From assembly GCA_948146395.1 (NCBI GenBank), contig OX411558.1:51903622-51967621 (forward strand): a stretch of 64,000 nt of DNA, in the 5' to 3' direction. Source of the DNA: Fragum whitleyi. Lineage: Eukaryota; Mollusca; Bivalvia; Cardiida; Cardiidae. A program made the translations under genes and the position numbers. Positions 45,701 through 52,546 of this stretch are shown here, piece after piece; position 1 is the first letter of the stretch, and each line of letters begins with the position of its first letter. A model generated the notes under the pieces. That model did not search any database and was not told the DNA's origin. It saw only the letters and a list, made by a program, of their open reading frames with translations.

Positions 45701-47186
45701 AAGATTTTAATGTAAAAAAATGCCCCACCTTGCCAAACCCATTTTCAGGGGTCAATTATTTTTTTTTTTAACAAATTAAGTGAAGGGTCACCCAAGGAAC
45801 ATCCATGCCAGGTTTCATTGAAATTAGACCAATGGTTTGGGAGGAAAATATTTTTAAATTGCCATTGCCACATCCATATTTGGGGGTCAATCAAAATTTC
45901 TTGAACAATTCAAGAAAACGGTCACCCAAGGAATAGCCATGCAAATCCATTGAAATCGGCCCAATGGTTGGAAGGAGAAGATTTTTAAAGATTTTATTAT
46001 GGTAAAATGCCTTGCCCTGCCAAGCCCATATTTGGGGGTCAACCAAAATTTCTTAAATGATTTAAAAAGAGGGTCACCAAAGGGTTATTTCTACCAAGTT
46101 TCGTTTAAATCCCCCCATTTGTTTGGGAGGAGAAGCTGTTAAAAAGAAAAGTTTACACAGAGACCGATGCATGCACGTCCGGACACTTTGCCATGACAAT
46201 AGCTAGCTGGCCTTCAGCTAGGGAAGATAAAAATCATGAAAAAGAAATTTCTTCCAGTAGAGGTCAACCAGTGGTCGCATGTAAAAAATTCTTATACAGG
46301 TACCCGGTATGTAAAATGATAATTCTAGATTCATAAAATAGTCCAAGTGCAAAAAGTTTTGACCCTAATCACTCTGCATTGTTCACATAGTCTCACTAGG
46401 GTCGACACTTTAAGCACTTCCCATATGGTCCCTTTTTCACAGGTCACAATTAAAAACTTACTCCCAATAAGTATCTTATGCTTTCAGCATCATCGTGGAA
46501 GGCCGCTTAAATATAATAAGATGTTATTTGTTAGTAAAATACATTGTTTGGGACTTTTAACAAAAAGCAAAGTTTTGGTGGGTGACCTTTACATTGTAAA
46601 TACAGCTTATTCGTTTGACTTAAAACTTGGCAGTTATGTTACAGAGTGCAGTGCACAAGAAAGCCGCGGCAATAGCGCAGTTGGTAGCGCGCCGGACTTC
46701 TAATCCAGGGGTCTATATTCACACGGGTTCGATCCCCGGCTGCGGCACTCATTCTTTCAGACTATTTGTCTCTCACCAATGGGTTGATAATCGTAGACCT
46801 ATGTGAGATAGCAGCTGGAGGCAAGGAAAGAATGTGATGGTTGTACTGGTGAGAGAAATACCAAGAATCCATTGTTAGGTGTTCCAGCCGCCGCGATTTA
46901 TCTGAAATAATGTTGAAAGCGGCGTTAAACTCCATTCAATCAATCAATCATTGTTCTATCAAAATGTCAATTTATTTGAATATGCTTAGCACCTGAAATG
47001 CCTAAAAAACCTAAATTATCAACTTTAAACAAATTTATTTTTTACAGGTGGCTGGTACAAAGACTAGATGTCGAGATTGCAGATTCAAACAAACGATGGA
47101 CATTTTATATGGACCCTAATTCAACCCTTGGACGTTATAGTGAAACTAGTAAACCTGAAGAGAAAACATCAGAGAAGAAATCGTGA
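30677..47186 (+). CDS. COA1-family mitochondrial assembly factor (6 exons)
   Basis: Coding exons are 30677-30746, 36441-36589, 37418-37440, 40202-40282, 41025-41081 and 47048-47186, with GT-AG introns and one continuous frame of 172 residues. Seen: a short hydrophobic stretch (about 11-27) near the N-terminus; a helical segment with ILQGYTYAKSIFGNDIKP; then KFKGDKKSGTLYSYL; a charged insert (about 98-126); RWLVQRLDVEIADSNKRW; and a Lys/Glu-rich tail. The order of N-terminal anchor, LG-like turn, G-x-LY strand and RW...L-E/D strand fits COA1/MITRAC15 (TIM21-like fold), an inner-membrane factor for early COX1/complex IV assembly. The assignment is by pattern, from memory of the family. A TIM21-like relative is the alternative. 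Introns are crowded with mobile elements; the start lies just beyond element A. Confidence 0.65.
31121..33878. mobile_element. DNA transposon element B (non-autonomous), in COA1-like intron 1
   Basis: The left end gggtcttgctatttacccc and the right end in reverse complement cggtctgactatttacccc begin inverted repeats of about 55 bp with about five differences. Flanks are the exact 9-bp repeat ccaaaacac (31112-31120 and 33879-33887). Motifs taccccgggaatc and gggacccggggtaattc recur in both orientations at 31.33-31.92 and 33.09-33.68 kb. The centre (31.92-33.09 kb) lacks them. No frame long enough for a transposase is present. Confidence 0.85.
33888..34380. other. Gene-free intronic stretch
   Basis: Contains an H2-like start fragment (tatagaggataatcgtttg) near 33974 and nothing else supported. 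Confidence 0.45.
34381..34559 (-). CDS. Possible terminal exon of an unrecognised minus-strand gene
   Basis: On the minus strand, after an AG at 34560-34561, a frame of about 58 residues runs to TAA at 34381-34383. It contains KLVTLKGYGSFFQMLNF, then ASVTLAIRGRTDREKLVKAT and ends LIAESLEDIGD. The balanced composition and amphipathic pattern look coding, unlike the repeat frames nearby. No upstream exon was found and no family is recognised. It sits antisense in intron 1 of the COA1-like gene. It could also be a relic of a mobile-element gene. Confidence 0.4.
34560..35059. other. Gene-free intronic stretch
   Basis: No supported feature; frames here are short and lack motifs. Confidence 0.4.
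35060..35400 (+). mobile_element. Foldback element H2, decayed 5'-truncated copy
   Basis: It retains gagccacaagtgaaaatata, tttttgttgttcatgaaat and the tail gataaatctcccattatttc. The left hairpin arm is lost. Confidence 0.6.
35474..35876. mobile_element. CAGG-ended MITE carrying a nested hairpin
   Basis: The left end caggggtcgacactaac and right end in reverse complement caggatttgacaccaag are imperfect inverted repeats. Interior aaggagtcca words occur in both orientations. The flanks show no clear duplication. Confidence 0.6.
35578..35636. repeat. Perfect 26-bp-arm hairpin
   Basis: Arms begin aacattgtggaaaagaagaa and are exact reverse complements over 26 bases around a 7-base loop (agttata). 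Confidence 0.92.
36119..36198. repeat. Hairpin around gttgtaactgcctata
   Basis: atggctcagtatgaaa and gttgtaactgcctata are mirrored by tataggcagttacaac and tttcatgctgagccat, with a small bulge. Confidence 0.85.
36441..36589 (+). CDS. COA1-like exon 2
   Basis: Acceptor tttttccag, donor gtaagt. The split codon from exon 1 gives Asp, and the frame is DGFLHSSAVKNSMDILQG and onward. Ends in phase 0. A SINE body starts 45 bp after the donor. Confidence 0.8.
36634..36838 (+). mobile_element. tRNA-derived SINE, body copy 3
   Basis: ccaccaatgggtagataatc, aataccaggaatccatc and gcgacgtaaaacccc match the family. Head and tail are decayed. It lies in COA1-like intron 2. Confidence 0.7.
37418..37440 (+). 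CDS. COA1-like exon 3 (23-nt micro-exon)
   Basis: Acceptor gttttgcag, donor gtaggt. It encodes ALQNSID and part of Lys. Accepted because both splice sites are good and its length bridges phase 0 to phase 2. Confidence 0.6.
37660..37991 (+). mobile_element. T1 element with TA target site (copy a)
   Basis: It starts cagtaaaacttgtgttaggc and ends caatatcgactg, flanked by TA on both sides. Both ends carry gcgaccac words inverted. A palindrome (attagaactgtcttattgag...) sits at about 37790-37875. No transposase. TA duplication and length suggest a Tc1/mariner-type MITE. Confidence 0.7.
38070..38135. repeat. Hairpin around gaagactgtttaaagcagtc
   Basis: aaagaattgaagactg and cagtcttcaattcttt are exact inverses with a tttaaag loop. 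Relatives are at 24.0 and 2.05 kb. Confidence 0.88.
38713..39202 (+). mobile_element. Satellite-bearing element, family V
   Basis: The left stem atgcccctgtatcgagagat is followed by gggggcat and a ctgtccgtccgtctg run. About two units of a 150-bp repeat follow (cttgccaatatcttcaagcc, aaggtcatgtgacaaggtc). The right end has cgggggcattcgtg ... catcttgtt. Same layout as families I-IV. A diverged relative is near 44.43 kb. Confidence 0.8.
39268..39535 (+). mobile_element. Family IX element, short copy
   Basis: ttggctgttttcagagaaaa, then gttggtgttggcattggtg, ending ggtggtgctctgtcagc. It matches the ends of the copies at 22.1 and 59.7 kb. Confidence 0.55.
39540..40201 (+). repeat. Tandem copies of the exon-4 acceptor region
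   Basis: About ten units of a 40-bp word, ttatttctgttaacagttac then ctataagg. In at least three of them the word continues into gtttaaaggagac, the first bases of COA1-like exon 4. Units are clear at 39.81-40.20 kb and more distant at 39.54 kb. Confidence 0.85.
40202..40282 (+). CDS. COA1-like exon 4
   Basis: The acceptor is tacctataag, the only one that keeps frame with exon 3; donor gtaagt. It encodes FKGDKKSGTLYSYLIKDGE and onward. The acceptor and first bases of this exon are repeated many times upstream (39540-40201). Confidence 0.65.
40338..40960 (+). mobile_element. Satellite-bearing element, family VI, in COA1-like intron 4
   Basis: The left stem agtccccaaccggtgttcac is paired with caccggaggggact, followed by tgtccgtccgtccg. 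About three and a half units of a 160-bp repeat follow (taataactaagcaagc, ggcaatgtgtagattatgc). The right end is truncated or unrecognised. Confidence 0.78.
41025..41081 (+). CDS. COA1-like exon 5
   Basis: Acceptor cacctccag, donor gtaact. It encodes ESSHFLPTRLKKNILDQT and leaves in phase 2. Confidence 0.65.
41393..41460 (+). pseudogene. Degenerate tRNA-like sequence
   Basis: It has an A-box-like gtggtagagcacttgc and a perfect B box (gggttcgaatccc) with a paired T stem (cccgg / ccggg). The acceptor stem is not closed, so a pseudo-tRNA or SINE relic. It ends next to the protease ORF. Confidence 0.5.
41466..42047 (-). CDS. Retropepsin-like aspartic protease ORF (retrotransposon pro)
   Basis: A 193-codon minus-strand frame overlaps the end of gag by 55 bp in the -1 frame. 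It has the active-site motif LLDTG at residues 57-61, the later hydrophobic ILGTNVL expected of retropepsins, and a Lys/Arg-rich end. In an intact LTR element the frame would run on into reverse transcriptase. Here it stops and a tRNA-like segment follows, so pol is missing from this copy. Any frameshift fusion with gag is inference, since no canonical slippery heptamer was seen. Confidence 0.7.
   Translation of the reverse strand: MLQLQQDWTQTKLLPKRISTHIAGSNVSSAKTKNDPKLVGHPNEADVIVNGVLAKALLDTGRCVSVVSESFVKRNMPGLDIKEIGEMLKIECADGNQLPYTGFIEVDLEIPSGIPGSETKSSLHLVIPDTPYSEKTPIILGTNVLKEFLDDCKLRNGDNFLQSPGLNTPWYLCFRTIVIREKELKKNRNVTRN
41993..43096 (-). CDS. Retrotransposon Gag, PNMA-type capsid with two zinc knuckles
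   Basis: An intact 367-codon frame begins at an ATG. The capsid-like part (about 70-225) contains FYGEEGKGDATWTAFKYEIE, then RRACKGKAADKLRRLG and YSCRQSDEESVLSFTSRLED, resembling Ty3/gypsy Gag of the kind that gave rise to vertebrate PNMA genes. A short coiled segment, an Arg/Gly-rich stretch (about 293-325) and two CCHC knuckles follow: CWTCNQKGHLQRDC (330-343) and CYNCNRTGHKQNFC (351-364). It lies antisense in intron 5 of the COA1-like gene. No LTRs or pol were found around it. It could be a truncated insertion or a retained, domesticated gag-pro unit. Confidence 0.85.
   Translation of the reverse strand: MAEGGEKSVMTDKEKEERLFEALHLLGIKPKLESPEDVAKLIQVFGGVKSEPEVHKTEEIKHDSFHYPKLSMFYGEEGKGDATWTAFKYEIESLKHNAVFHDDQILLGVRRACKGKAADKLRRLGTKVKLVEVIEKFDSEYGSVESRETVMRKFYSCRQSDEESVLSFTSRLEDIFDRGVQLKALKHSDTHILREVFHSGLRRDLKLMSIYQFDKIKDYDELKREIRKLESGILGSESPERKSKTCKAAVAVETHTKEMGEVKELLKKLNDRIDKLEKDKDERNQSQQAFSTGRGRGHRGRGRGFRGGGRGRGSYQQQRPLGGQNFTPTCWTCNQKGHLQRDCPSNNEIVCYNCNRTGHKQNFCPNA
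43097..44098. other. AT-rich intronic region with loose ctggagc repeats
   Basis: No gene is seen upstream of gag. Between about 43.65 and 44.08 kb, words such as atctggagc, cctggagctc and tctggaacat recur irregularly, suggesting a worn tandem repeat. No LTR match to the gag downstream flank was found. Confidence 0.45.
44099..44172 (-). pseudogene. 74-bp exact copy of a gag segment
   Basis: Identical to 42411-42484 inside gag over 74 bases, in the same orientation, 1.6 kb upstream of it. Flanks differ at once on both sides. An inverted pair (gttggtactcctttaaatt) follows. Confidence 0.85.
44430..44690 (+). repeat. Diverged family V fragment
   Basis: aggggcacactgttttcag, a gtctgtcagtcggtctg run, then ataacttcaaggctattc and caaggtcatgtgacatg, matching the 38.7-kb element with one unit left. 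Confidence 0.6.
44691..46230 (-). mobile_element. Family IV-like element split by a family I element
   Basis: Units with gggtcacccaaggaacatcc and ttcattgaaatc...ccaatgg flank an inserted family I element (44978-45712). The right end has gacaatagctagctggcc and ttcagctagg, the left-end palindrome in reverse. Confidence 0.6.
44978..45712 (+). mobile_element. Satellite-bearing element, family I
   Basis: The left end tagctccactggctgaaagc continues cactggggct, with gtccgtcgtgcgtccgtccg. About three 165-bp units (gggcggaggtcatttctc) follow. The right end has gcctgtggagcaactcaagc and catggctttctagtt. Confidence 0.82.
46231..46662. other. Gene-free intronic stretch
   Basis: The 118-codon plus frame at 46347-46703 runs into the SINE head and has no motif. 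The last 35 bp carry gagtgcagtgcacaagaa, a family III satellite word. Confidence 0.4.
46663..46950 (+). mobile_element. Full-length tRNA-derived SINE (Arg-like head)
   Basis: The head 46663-46746 folds as a tRNA: acceptor gccgcgg / ctgcggc, D arm tagcgcagttggtagcgc, anticodon loop cttctaa (UCU, arginine-like), long variable region, T arm gggttcgatcccc. The body follows (accaatgggttgataatcg, gagagaaataccaagaatcc, gcggcgttaaactccattc) with an aatc tail. Extra bases after the acceptor stem and in the variable arm argue against a working tRNA. Confidence 0.8.
47048..47186 (+). CDS. COA1-like exon 6 (terminal)
   Basis: Acceptor tttttacag. It encodes RWLVQRLDVEIADSNKRW, a short linker and a Lys/Glu-rich tail, with TGA at 47184-47186. 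It starts about 100 bp after a full-length SINE. Confidence 0.78.
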
Positions 47187-47287
47187 AATTAATTAACCCT
47201 TGTCATACTGAACCTGAAAAATCCTGTTCTTATGTGTGATGCATTCCTGGTTTACTGCTTCAATTAACTCCTTTTCATGACATTTTT
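47187..47287. other. Probable 3' UTR start of the COA1-like gene
   Basis: Follows the stop codon. It contains aacccttgtcatactgaac, a dispersed repeat word, and no strong nearby polyadenylation signal. Confidence 0.4.
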
Positions 47288-47489
47288 CTGCTCATTCTTT
47301 CCGACTATTTGTCTCTCATCAATGGGTTGATATTCGTAGACCTATGTGAGATAGCAGCTGGAGGCTAGGAAAGGATGTGATGGTGAGAGAAATACCAGGA
47401 ATTCATTGTTAAGTGCTCCAGGCCTGTGATATAACTGAAAGAATGTTCAAAGCGGCGTAAAACTCCATTCAATAAATTAATCAATCTGC
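47288..47489 (+). mobile_element. tRNA-derived SINE, body copy 5
   Basis: ctcatcaatgggttgatatt, gagagaaataccaggaattc and gcggcgtaaaactccattc, then aataaattaatcaatc. Confidence 0.75.
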
Positions 47490-48527
47490 TGTAAGCTAAG
47501 CTTTGACAGAAATTGTAGACTAAGATCAGACTGATCTTAATCTACACTGTCTGCTTTCTATTTATTTATTGCCAAAAATGTTGGGTGTGGCTTCTTGACA
47601 TGCCCCTGAAAATGGTTCTTTGTTTGAAACAAAATTTAAATCAACAGGGAAAGGGTTAATTTGAAAAGAAATAATTTTTCAGCAAGTAGGGCTCCCAGTG
47701 CTTTCAGTCCTTTTCATAGTTATTTTTAGTGAGTTTACAAAGGGATTAAGGTGCCGCATTAATATATAAGAACCCTTAATCCCTGTCACGCTGAATAAAA
47801 AGATTGACGAAAATGTATTCGAGTCAAGGTACTTAGAACACTGGAATCACTTTTTAAGGTAGTAGACATGTTATAGTTCCACAACATTTCGGCACCCATG
47901 AACTTTCACTATGTTGACCGATTTTTTTAAATGAAAATCATTAGGAAACCCCAGTTAACACTGTTAAAGTTCATTACTTCTGAAACGTTGTGCATCTTTT
48001 ACGGTTCTACTACCTTAAGAGCCTGCATTTATTTGAAAATAAAATAAAAAACTTTCAAGTTTAAATGGAAAATCAGGTTGTAAATACTAAGATAAGACTG
48101 TACATATGGCATTGTGCCGTCTGATATTTGTCTGTACCCCCATCTCCTGCGAAAGCAACAGAACAGTGTGACAAGGGTTAGAGATCACAAATCTTAAGTT
48201 TGATTTTAAATAAAAATGTTGCATTTGACACTTTTATAGGCTGGTCTAAATAAACAAAATTGTAGACGATGTTATCTCAAATAGTGTAAAACGCCCGAAA
48301 TAAATTGAAATGTATTGTTAAAGTTTGGAAACGATGTGAGAATTAGAGAAGGTTATTCACCCATTTCTTGCTAAATAAGTTATTTATTAAGTACCAGATT
48401 GTGTGATAACTTGATAAATTATATGAAGCAATTTCTATCTGTACTGTCTATAGAACTACATGTATATGATATGCAGGATAATGCATTTACATCCTCTAAC
48501 TTGGACCAGTACCTTCTTATTTTGCAG
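47490..48527. other. Gene-free stretch with small hairpins
   Basis: Hairpins at about 47516-47560 (gtagactaagatcagac / gatcttaatctac) and 48083-48135 (agataagactgtacat / gtctgatatttgtctgtac) belong to a family also at 4.8 and 37.1 kb. Two aataaaa-type words near 48041 and 48207 could be polyadenylation signals. Confidence 0.5.
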
Positions 48528-48629
48528 CTTATTGATGTGCGGTTGCGTGCGTACAGGATTAATAGGATTACAATATACGTCTTCGCAAGCCAATGGGTTC
48601 TACCTCTACTCTGGTCTTATGTTTCTAAG
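48528..48629 (+). CDS. Possible exon of an unrecognised gene (membrane segment)
   Basis: Acceptor attttgcag, donor gtacca, 102 nt. The open frame encodes LLMCGCVRTGLIGLQYTSSQ then ANGFYLYSGLMFLR. An ATG at 48535 could be the start. Its phase (ends with two bases) fits the exon at 49634, giving Arg at the junction. No family is recognised. Confidence 0.4.
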
Positions 48630-48737
48630 GTACCATAGTTTGGTTAGGTCCATTGGCTTTCGAAGATGATGGGATTATTTTTCATTACTAATCAAGTTTG
48701 TATGTTCATCAAAGTACACATGGGATTATATTGATTT

Positions 48738-49605
48738 TTAGCTCTACTGGCTGAAAGCCTCTGGGGCTGTTGTCATGGGTTGTGTCCGTCGTGCGTCTGT
48801 CCGTCCTTGCATGCATGCGTGCGGTCGTAAACTTTTATTTAAAAATCTTCTTCTCAGAAACTACTGGATGAATTTCAACCAAACTTCACAGGAATGATCC
48901 TTGGATGACCCTCTTTCAAAGTTGTTCAAGAAATTTTGATCCAATGAAAAACATGGATTTCATGGGCGTGGCTAATTTCCAAATATGGTAAAAAGTGAGT
49001 TTTCTCAGATTCTAATCAATGGATACCAATTAAATTTTACATGAATGATCCTTGGGTGACCCTTTATCAGTCTACAAAAATTTTTTGTGATCGGATGGAA
49101 AATATGCATTTTATGGGCGGAGGTCAATTCTCTTAATGTTATATATTGGAAACTTTGAAAATCATTTTCTCATCATGTAACAGGTGGATACCAACCAAAT
49201 TTCACTGGAATGATCCTTCAGTGACCCTTTGTCAGTCTACAAAAAATCGTTGTGATCGGATGAAAAATATGCTTTTTATGGGCGGATGTCATTTCTCAAT
49301 ATGTTAAATAGTGGAAACTATGAAAATCATTTTCTCAGAATGTAACTGATTGATATCAATCAAACATTTTTGGTATGATCTTTGGGTGACCCATTATCAT
49401 GCAGCCAAAAATTATTTTGATTTGATGAAAAATATGTCTTTTAAGAGTGGAGGTCATTTCTGTATTTGTTATGTAGTTGAAACTTTGAAAATCATTTAAA
49501 CAGTAAACCCCAAATATCTAAAAATCTAGTCAAAACATTTATTTGTTTGTTCAAGAATTTCAAGCCTGTGGAGGGACACAAGCCATTCATGGCTTTCTAG
49601 TTAAA
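48738..49605 (+). mobile_element. Satellite-bearing element, family I
   Basis: The left end agctctactggctgaaagc continues ctctggggct, with gtccgtcgtgcgtctgtccg. About four units of the gggcggaggtcatttctc repeat follow. The right end has caagcctgtggagggacac and catggctttctagtt. It fills most of the intron between the two putative exons. Confidence 0.85.
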
Positions 49606-49633
49606 AAATTCTGCGGAAGTTTTTGTCTAATAG

Positions 49634-49895
49634 ATTATTCGAAACTTTATTGAGTAAAATGTATTTGAATGATAATTGCTCATTGTTTGTCCATTTGCTG
49701 TATCATGTTAGCCCACACTGCCCAGTTTCAAATGATTTATCATTGTCACAAAAGTTGGAAATTTTCTTGGAAAAATGCAGGATGGGTGACGATGGTTTAT
49801 CTTCTAAACCCACTGTGAAAAATTCTGATGAAACATTGAAGGGATTTTCCTTAGACGAATCTTTACCTATGTTGTATAGAAATACATTGGCCTAG
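49634..49895 (+). CDS. Possible terminal exon of an unrecognised gene
   Basis: After tctaatag, an 87-codon frame runs to TAG at 49893-49895. It encodes LFETLLSKMYLNDNCSLFVH, then LLYHVSPHCPVSNDLSLSQK and a Ser/Asp-rich end. It is unlike the repeats around it, with mixed codon use. Joined to 48528-48629 from the ATG at 48535 it would give a small protein of about 119 residues. Upstream exons are not seen. Confidence 0.42.
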
Positions 49896-50313
49896 CCTAT
49901 ACGCACAAAAAATGTCCAAAAGGGGAGAGAGAAAGAGTTAGAAAGATAATAATTATAGAAGTATATGGATAGAATGTTGTGTAAGTAAAATTCATTTGCA
50001 ATTAAGGAAGAAAGAGTCAAATATTTCACAGGCGAGAGGGATCAGTTAATCAAATCGGTAAAAAACGTAGCCCTCTCACCTGATGAAGAACATCTTCAAG
50101 TTATTGGAGCTACGACTACGTTATAGGGGCTAGGTTGAACTTTTTCCCACACTTCCTCCGTCGGAGCCTCCGCTGAGACCCTAGTTTCACTTACATTTCT
50201 TCCAGCAACGCACCTTGTGCCTGTTTTACTAAACATCTTAAAATAATTTTTTGCATAAGTCAAAGATTAAATTTGCCTCTACTGCAAGTATTTATAATTT
50301 TGATTTACTACTA
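49896..50313. other. Gene-free spacer
   Basis: Possible 3' flank of the putative exon above. No feature supported. Confidence 0.4.
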
Positions 50314-51240
50314 ATTTTTAGCTCACCTGAGCACAACGTGCTCAAGGGGAGCTTTTAGGGTGATGCCAAGTCCGTCGTCCATCGTCAACAATTAAGAAAA
50401 ACTTTTTCTTCTCCTTTACCACTGGGCTGATTTCAATGAAACTGTGCCAGAATGTTTCTTGTGTGACCCTCTTCATAAATCGTTTGCTAAATTCTGATTG
50501 GCCTAAAAATGTGGGCGTGGCAGGGCATGGCATTTTTTCACTTTGAAATATATGAACAACATCTCCTCCTTAACCACAGGGACAATTTCAATGAAACTTT
50601 ACCAGAATGTTCCTTTGGTGACCCTTTTGTTGGCGAAATTTTGATTGGCCCTTAAATATGGGCGTGGCAGGGTGGGGCTTATTTTGAGCCCAAAATCTTT
50701 GAACGACATCTCCTCCTTAACCACTAGGCGGATTTCAATGAAACTGTACCAGAATGTTCCTTGGCTGACCCTTTTAAAAAATTGTTTGCGAAATTTTGAT
50801 TGGCCCATAAATATGGGCTAGGCAGGGCGGGGCTTATTTTGAGCCCGAAATCTTTGAATGAGATCTCCTCCTGAACCACTTGGCCAATTTCAATGAAACT
50901 TTACCAGAATGTTCCTTGGGTGTCCCTTTTAAAAAATTGTTCGCAAAATTTTGATTGGCCCATAAATATGGGCGTGGCAGGGTGGGGCTTATTTTGAGCC
51001 CGAAATCTTTGATTGACATCTCCTCCTGAACCACTGGACCTATTTAAATGAAACTTTACCAGAGTGTTCCTTAGGTGACCCTTTTTGGAAATTGTTTGCG
51101 AAGTTTTGATTGGTCAATAAATATGGGTGTGGCAGGGCAGGGCTTATTTTGAGCCCGAAATCTTTGAATGACATCTCCTCCTTAACCACTGGGCCAGTTT
51201 CAATGAAACCTTACCTGAATGTTCCTTTGATAACCCTTTT

Positions 51241-52419
51241 TATACGCCCGTCGAAGACGGGACGTATTATGGGATCACCCGTGATGTCCCGCGTCCGGCG
51301 TCCGGGCGTCCGGCGGCGTCCACTTCTTTGTCCGGAGCATAACTCTGTCACTTGAAGTCCGATGGACTTCAAACTTGGCAATTATATTCTTCTCATCATT
51401 GCGGAGTGCAGTGCACAAGAACCATAACTCTACCTGGCTATTTTTTGAGTTATTGCCCTTTGTTGTTTTTCAGACTTGAATCTTGTCCGGAGTATATCTC
51501 TAAAAGTATAATAGCTAGGATCATGAAACTTCATGGGTGTATAGATCTCACCAAGAGGGAGTGCAGTGTACAAGAACCATAACTCTACCTGGCCTATTTT
51601 TTGAGTTATTGCCCTTTGTTGTTTTTCTGACTTGAATCTTGTCCGGAGTATATCTCTAAAAGTATAATAGCTAGGATAATGAAACTTCATGGGTGTATAG
51701 ATCTCATCAAGGGGGAGTGCAGTGCACAAGAACCACAACTCTACCTGGCCTATTTTTTGAGTTATTGCCCTTTGTTGTTTTTCAGACTTGAATCTTGTCC
51801 GGAGTATATCTCTTAAAGTATAAAAGCTAGGATCATGAAACTTCATAGGTGTATAGATCTCATCATTGCGGAGTGCAGTGCACAAGAACCATAACTCTAC
51901 CGGGCCTATTTTTTGAGTTATTGCCCTTTGTTGTTTTTCTGACTTGAATCTTGTCCGGAGTATATCTCTAAAAGTATAATAGCTAGGATCATGAAACTTC
52001 ATGGGTGTATAGATCTCACCAAGGGGGAGTGCAGTGCACAAGAACCATAACTCTACCTGGGCTATTTTTTGAGTTATTGCCCTTTGTTGTTTTTCTGACT
52101 TGAATCTTGTCCGGAGTATATCTCTTAAAGTATAATAGCTAGGATCATGAAACTTCATGGGTGTATAGATCTCACCAAGGGGGAGTGCAGTGTACAAGAA
52201 CCATAATTCTACCTGGCCTATTTTTTTTAGTTATTTCCCATTGTTGTTTTTCAGACTAGAATCTTGTCCGGAGTATATCTCTAAAAGTATAATAGCTAGG
52301 ATCATGAAACTTTATGGGTGCAAAAATTATTCATTCAAAATATCCTCAGTTCTATTCAAACCCCCAGTTAATACTAAGCAGTGTGACGGGCGTATCTTGT
52401 GACAATTTGGCACCTTGTT
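51241..52419 (+). mobile_element. Satellite-bearing element, family III (copy b), nested
   Basis: Inserted between gataaccctttt and aaaaattattcgc of a family IV unit. Ends tatacgcccgtcgaagacgg and gacaatttggcaccttgtt match the 9.1-kb copy. About six 156-bp units keep a minus frame open for 255 codons (51430-52197). Confidence 0.9.
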
Positions 52420-52546
52420 AAAAATTATTCGCAAAATTTTAATTGGCCCAAAGATTTGGGTGTGGCAGGGCAGGCCATATTTTGAGCCCGAAAATTTTGA
52501 AAGACAACTCCTGAACTCCTGAATGTTCCTTACATGACCCTTTTTA

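Noticed and set aside
46663..46746. Functional tRNA-Arg gene
   Set aside because: Extra bases after the acceptor stem, a mismatched anticodon stem, an oversized variable region and a direct SINE body downstream make it a SINE head.
41993..47047. Search for LTRs around gag-pro
   Set aside because: Comparing the 350 bp flanking each side by eye gave no direct repeat, so no LTR is claimed.
51430..52197. 255-residue minus frame with 52-residue repeats
   Set aside because: Translation of the family III satellite, whose period is a multiple of three. Kept only as a low-interest finding.
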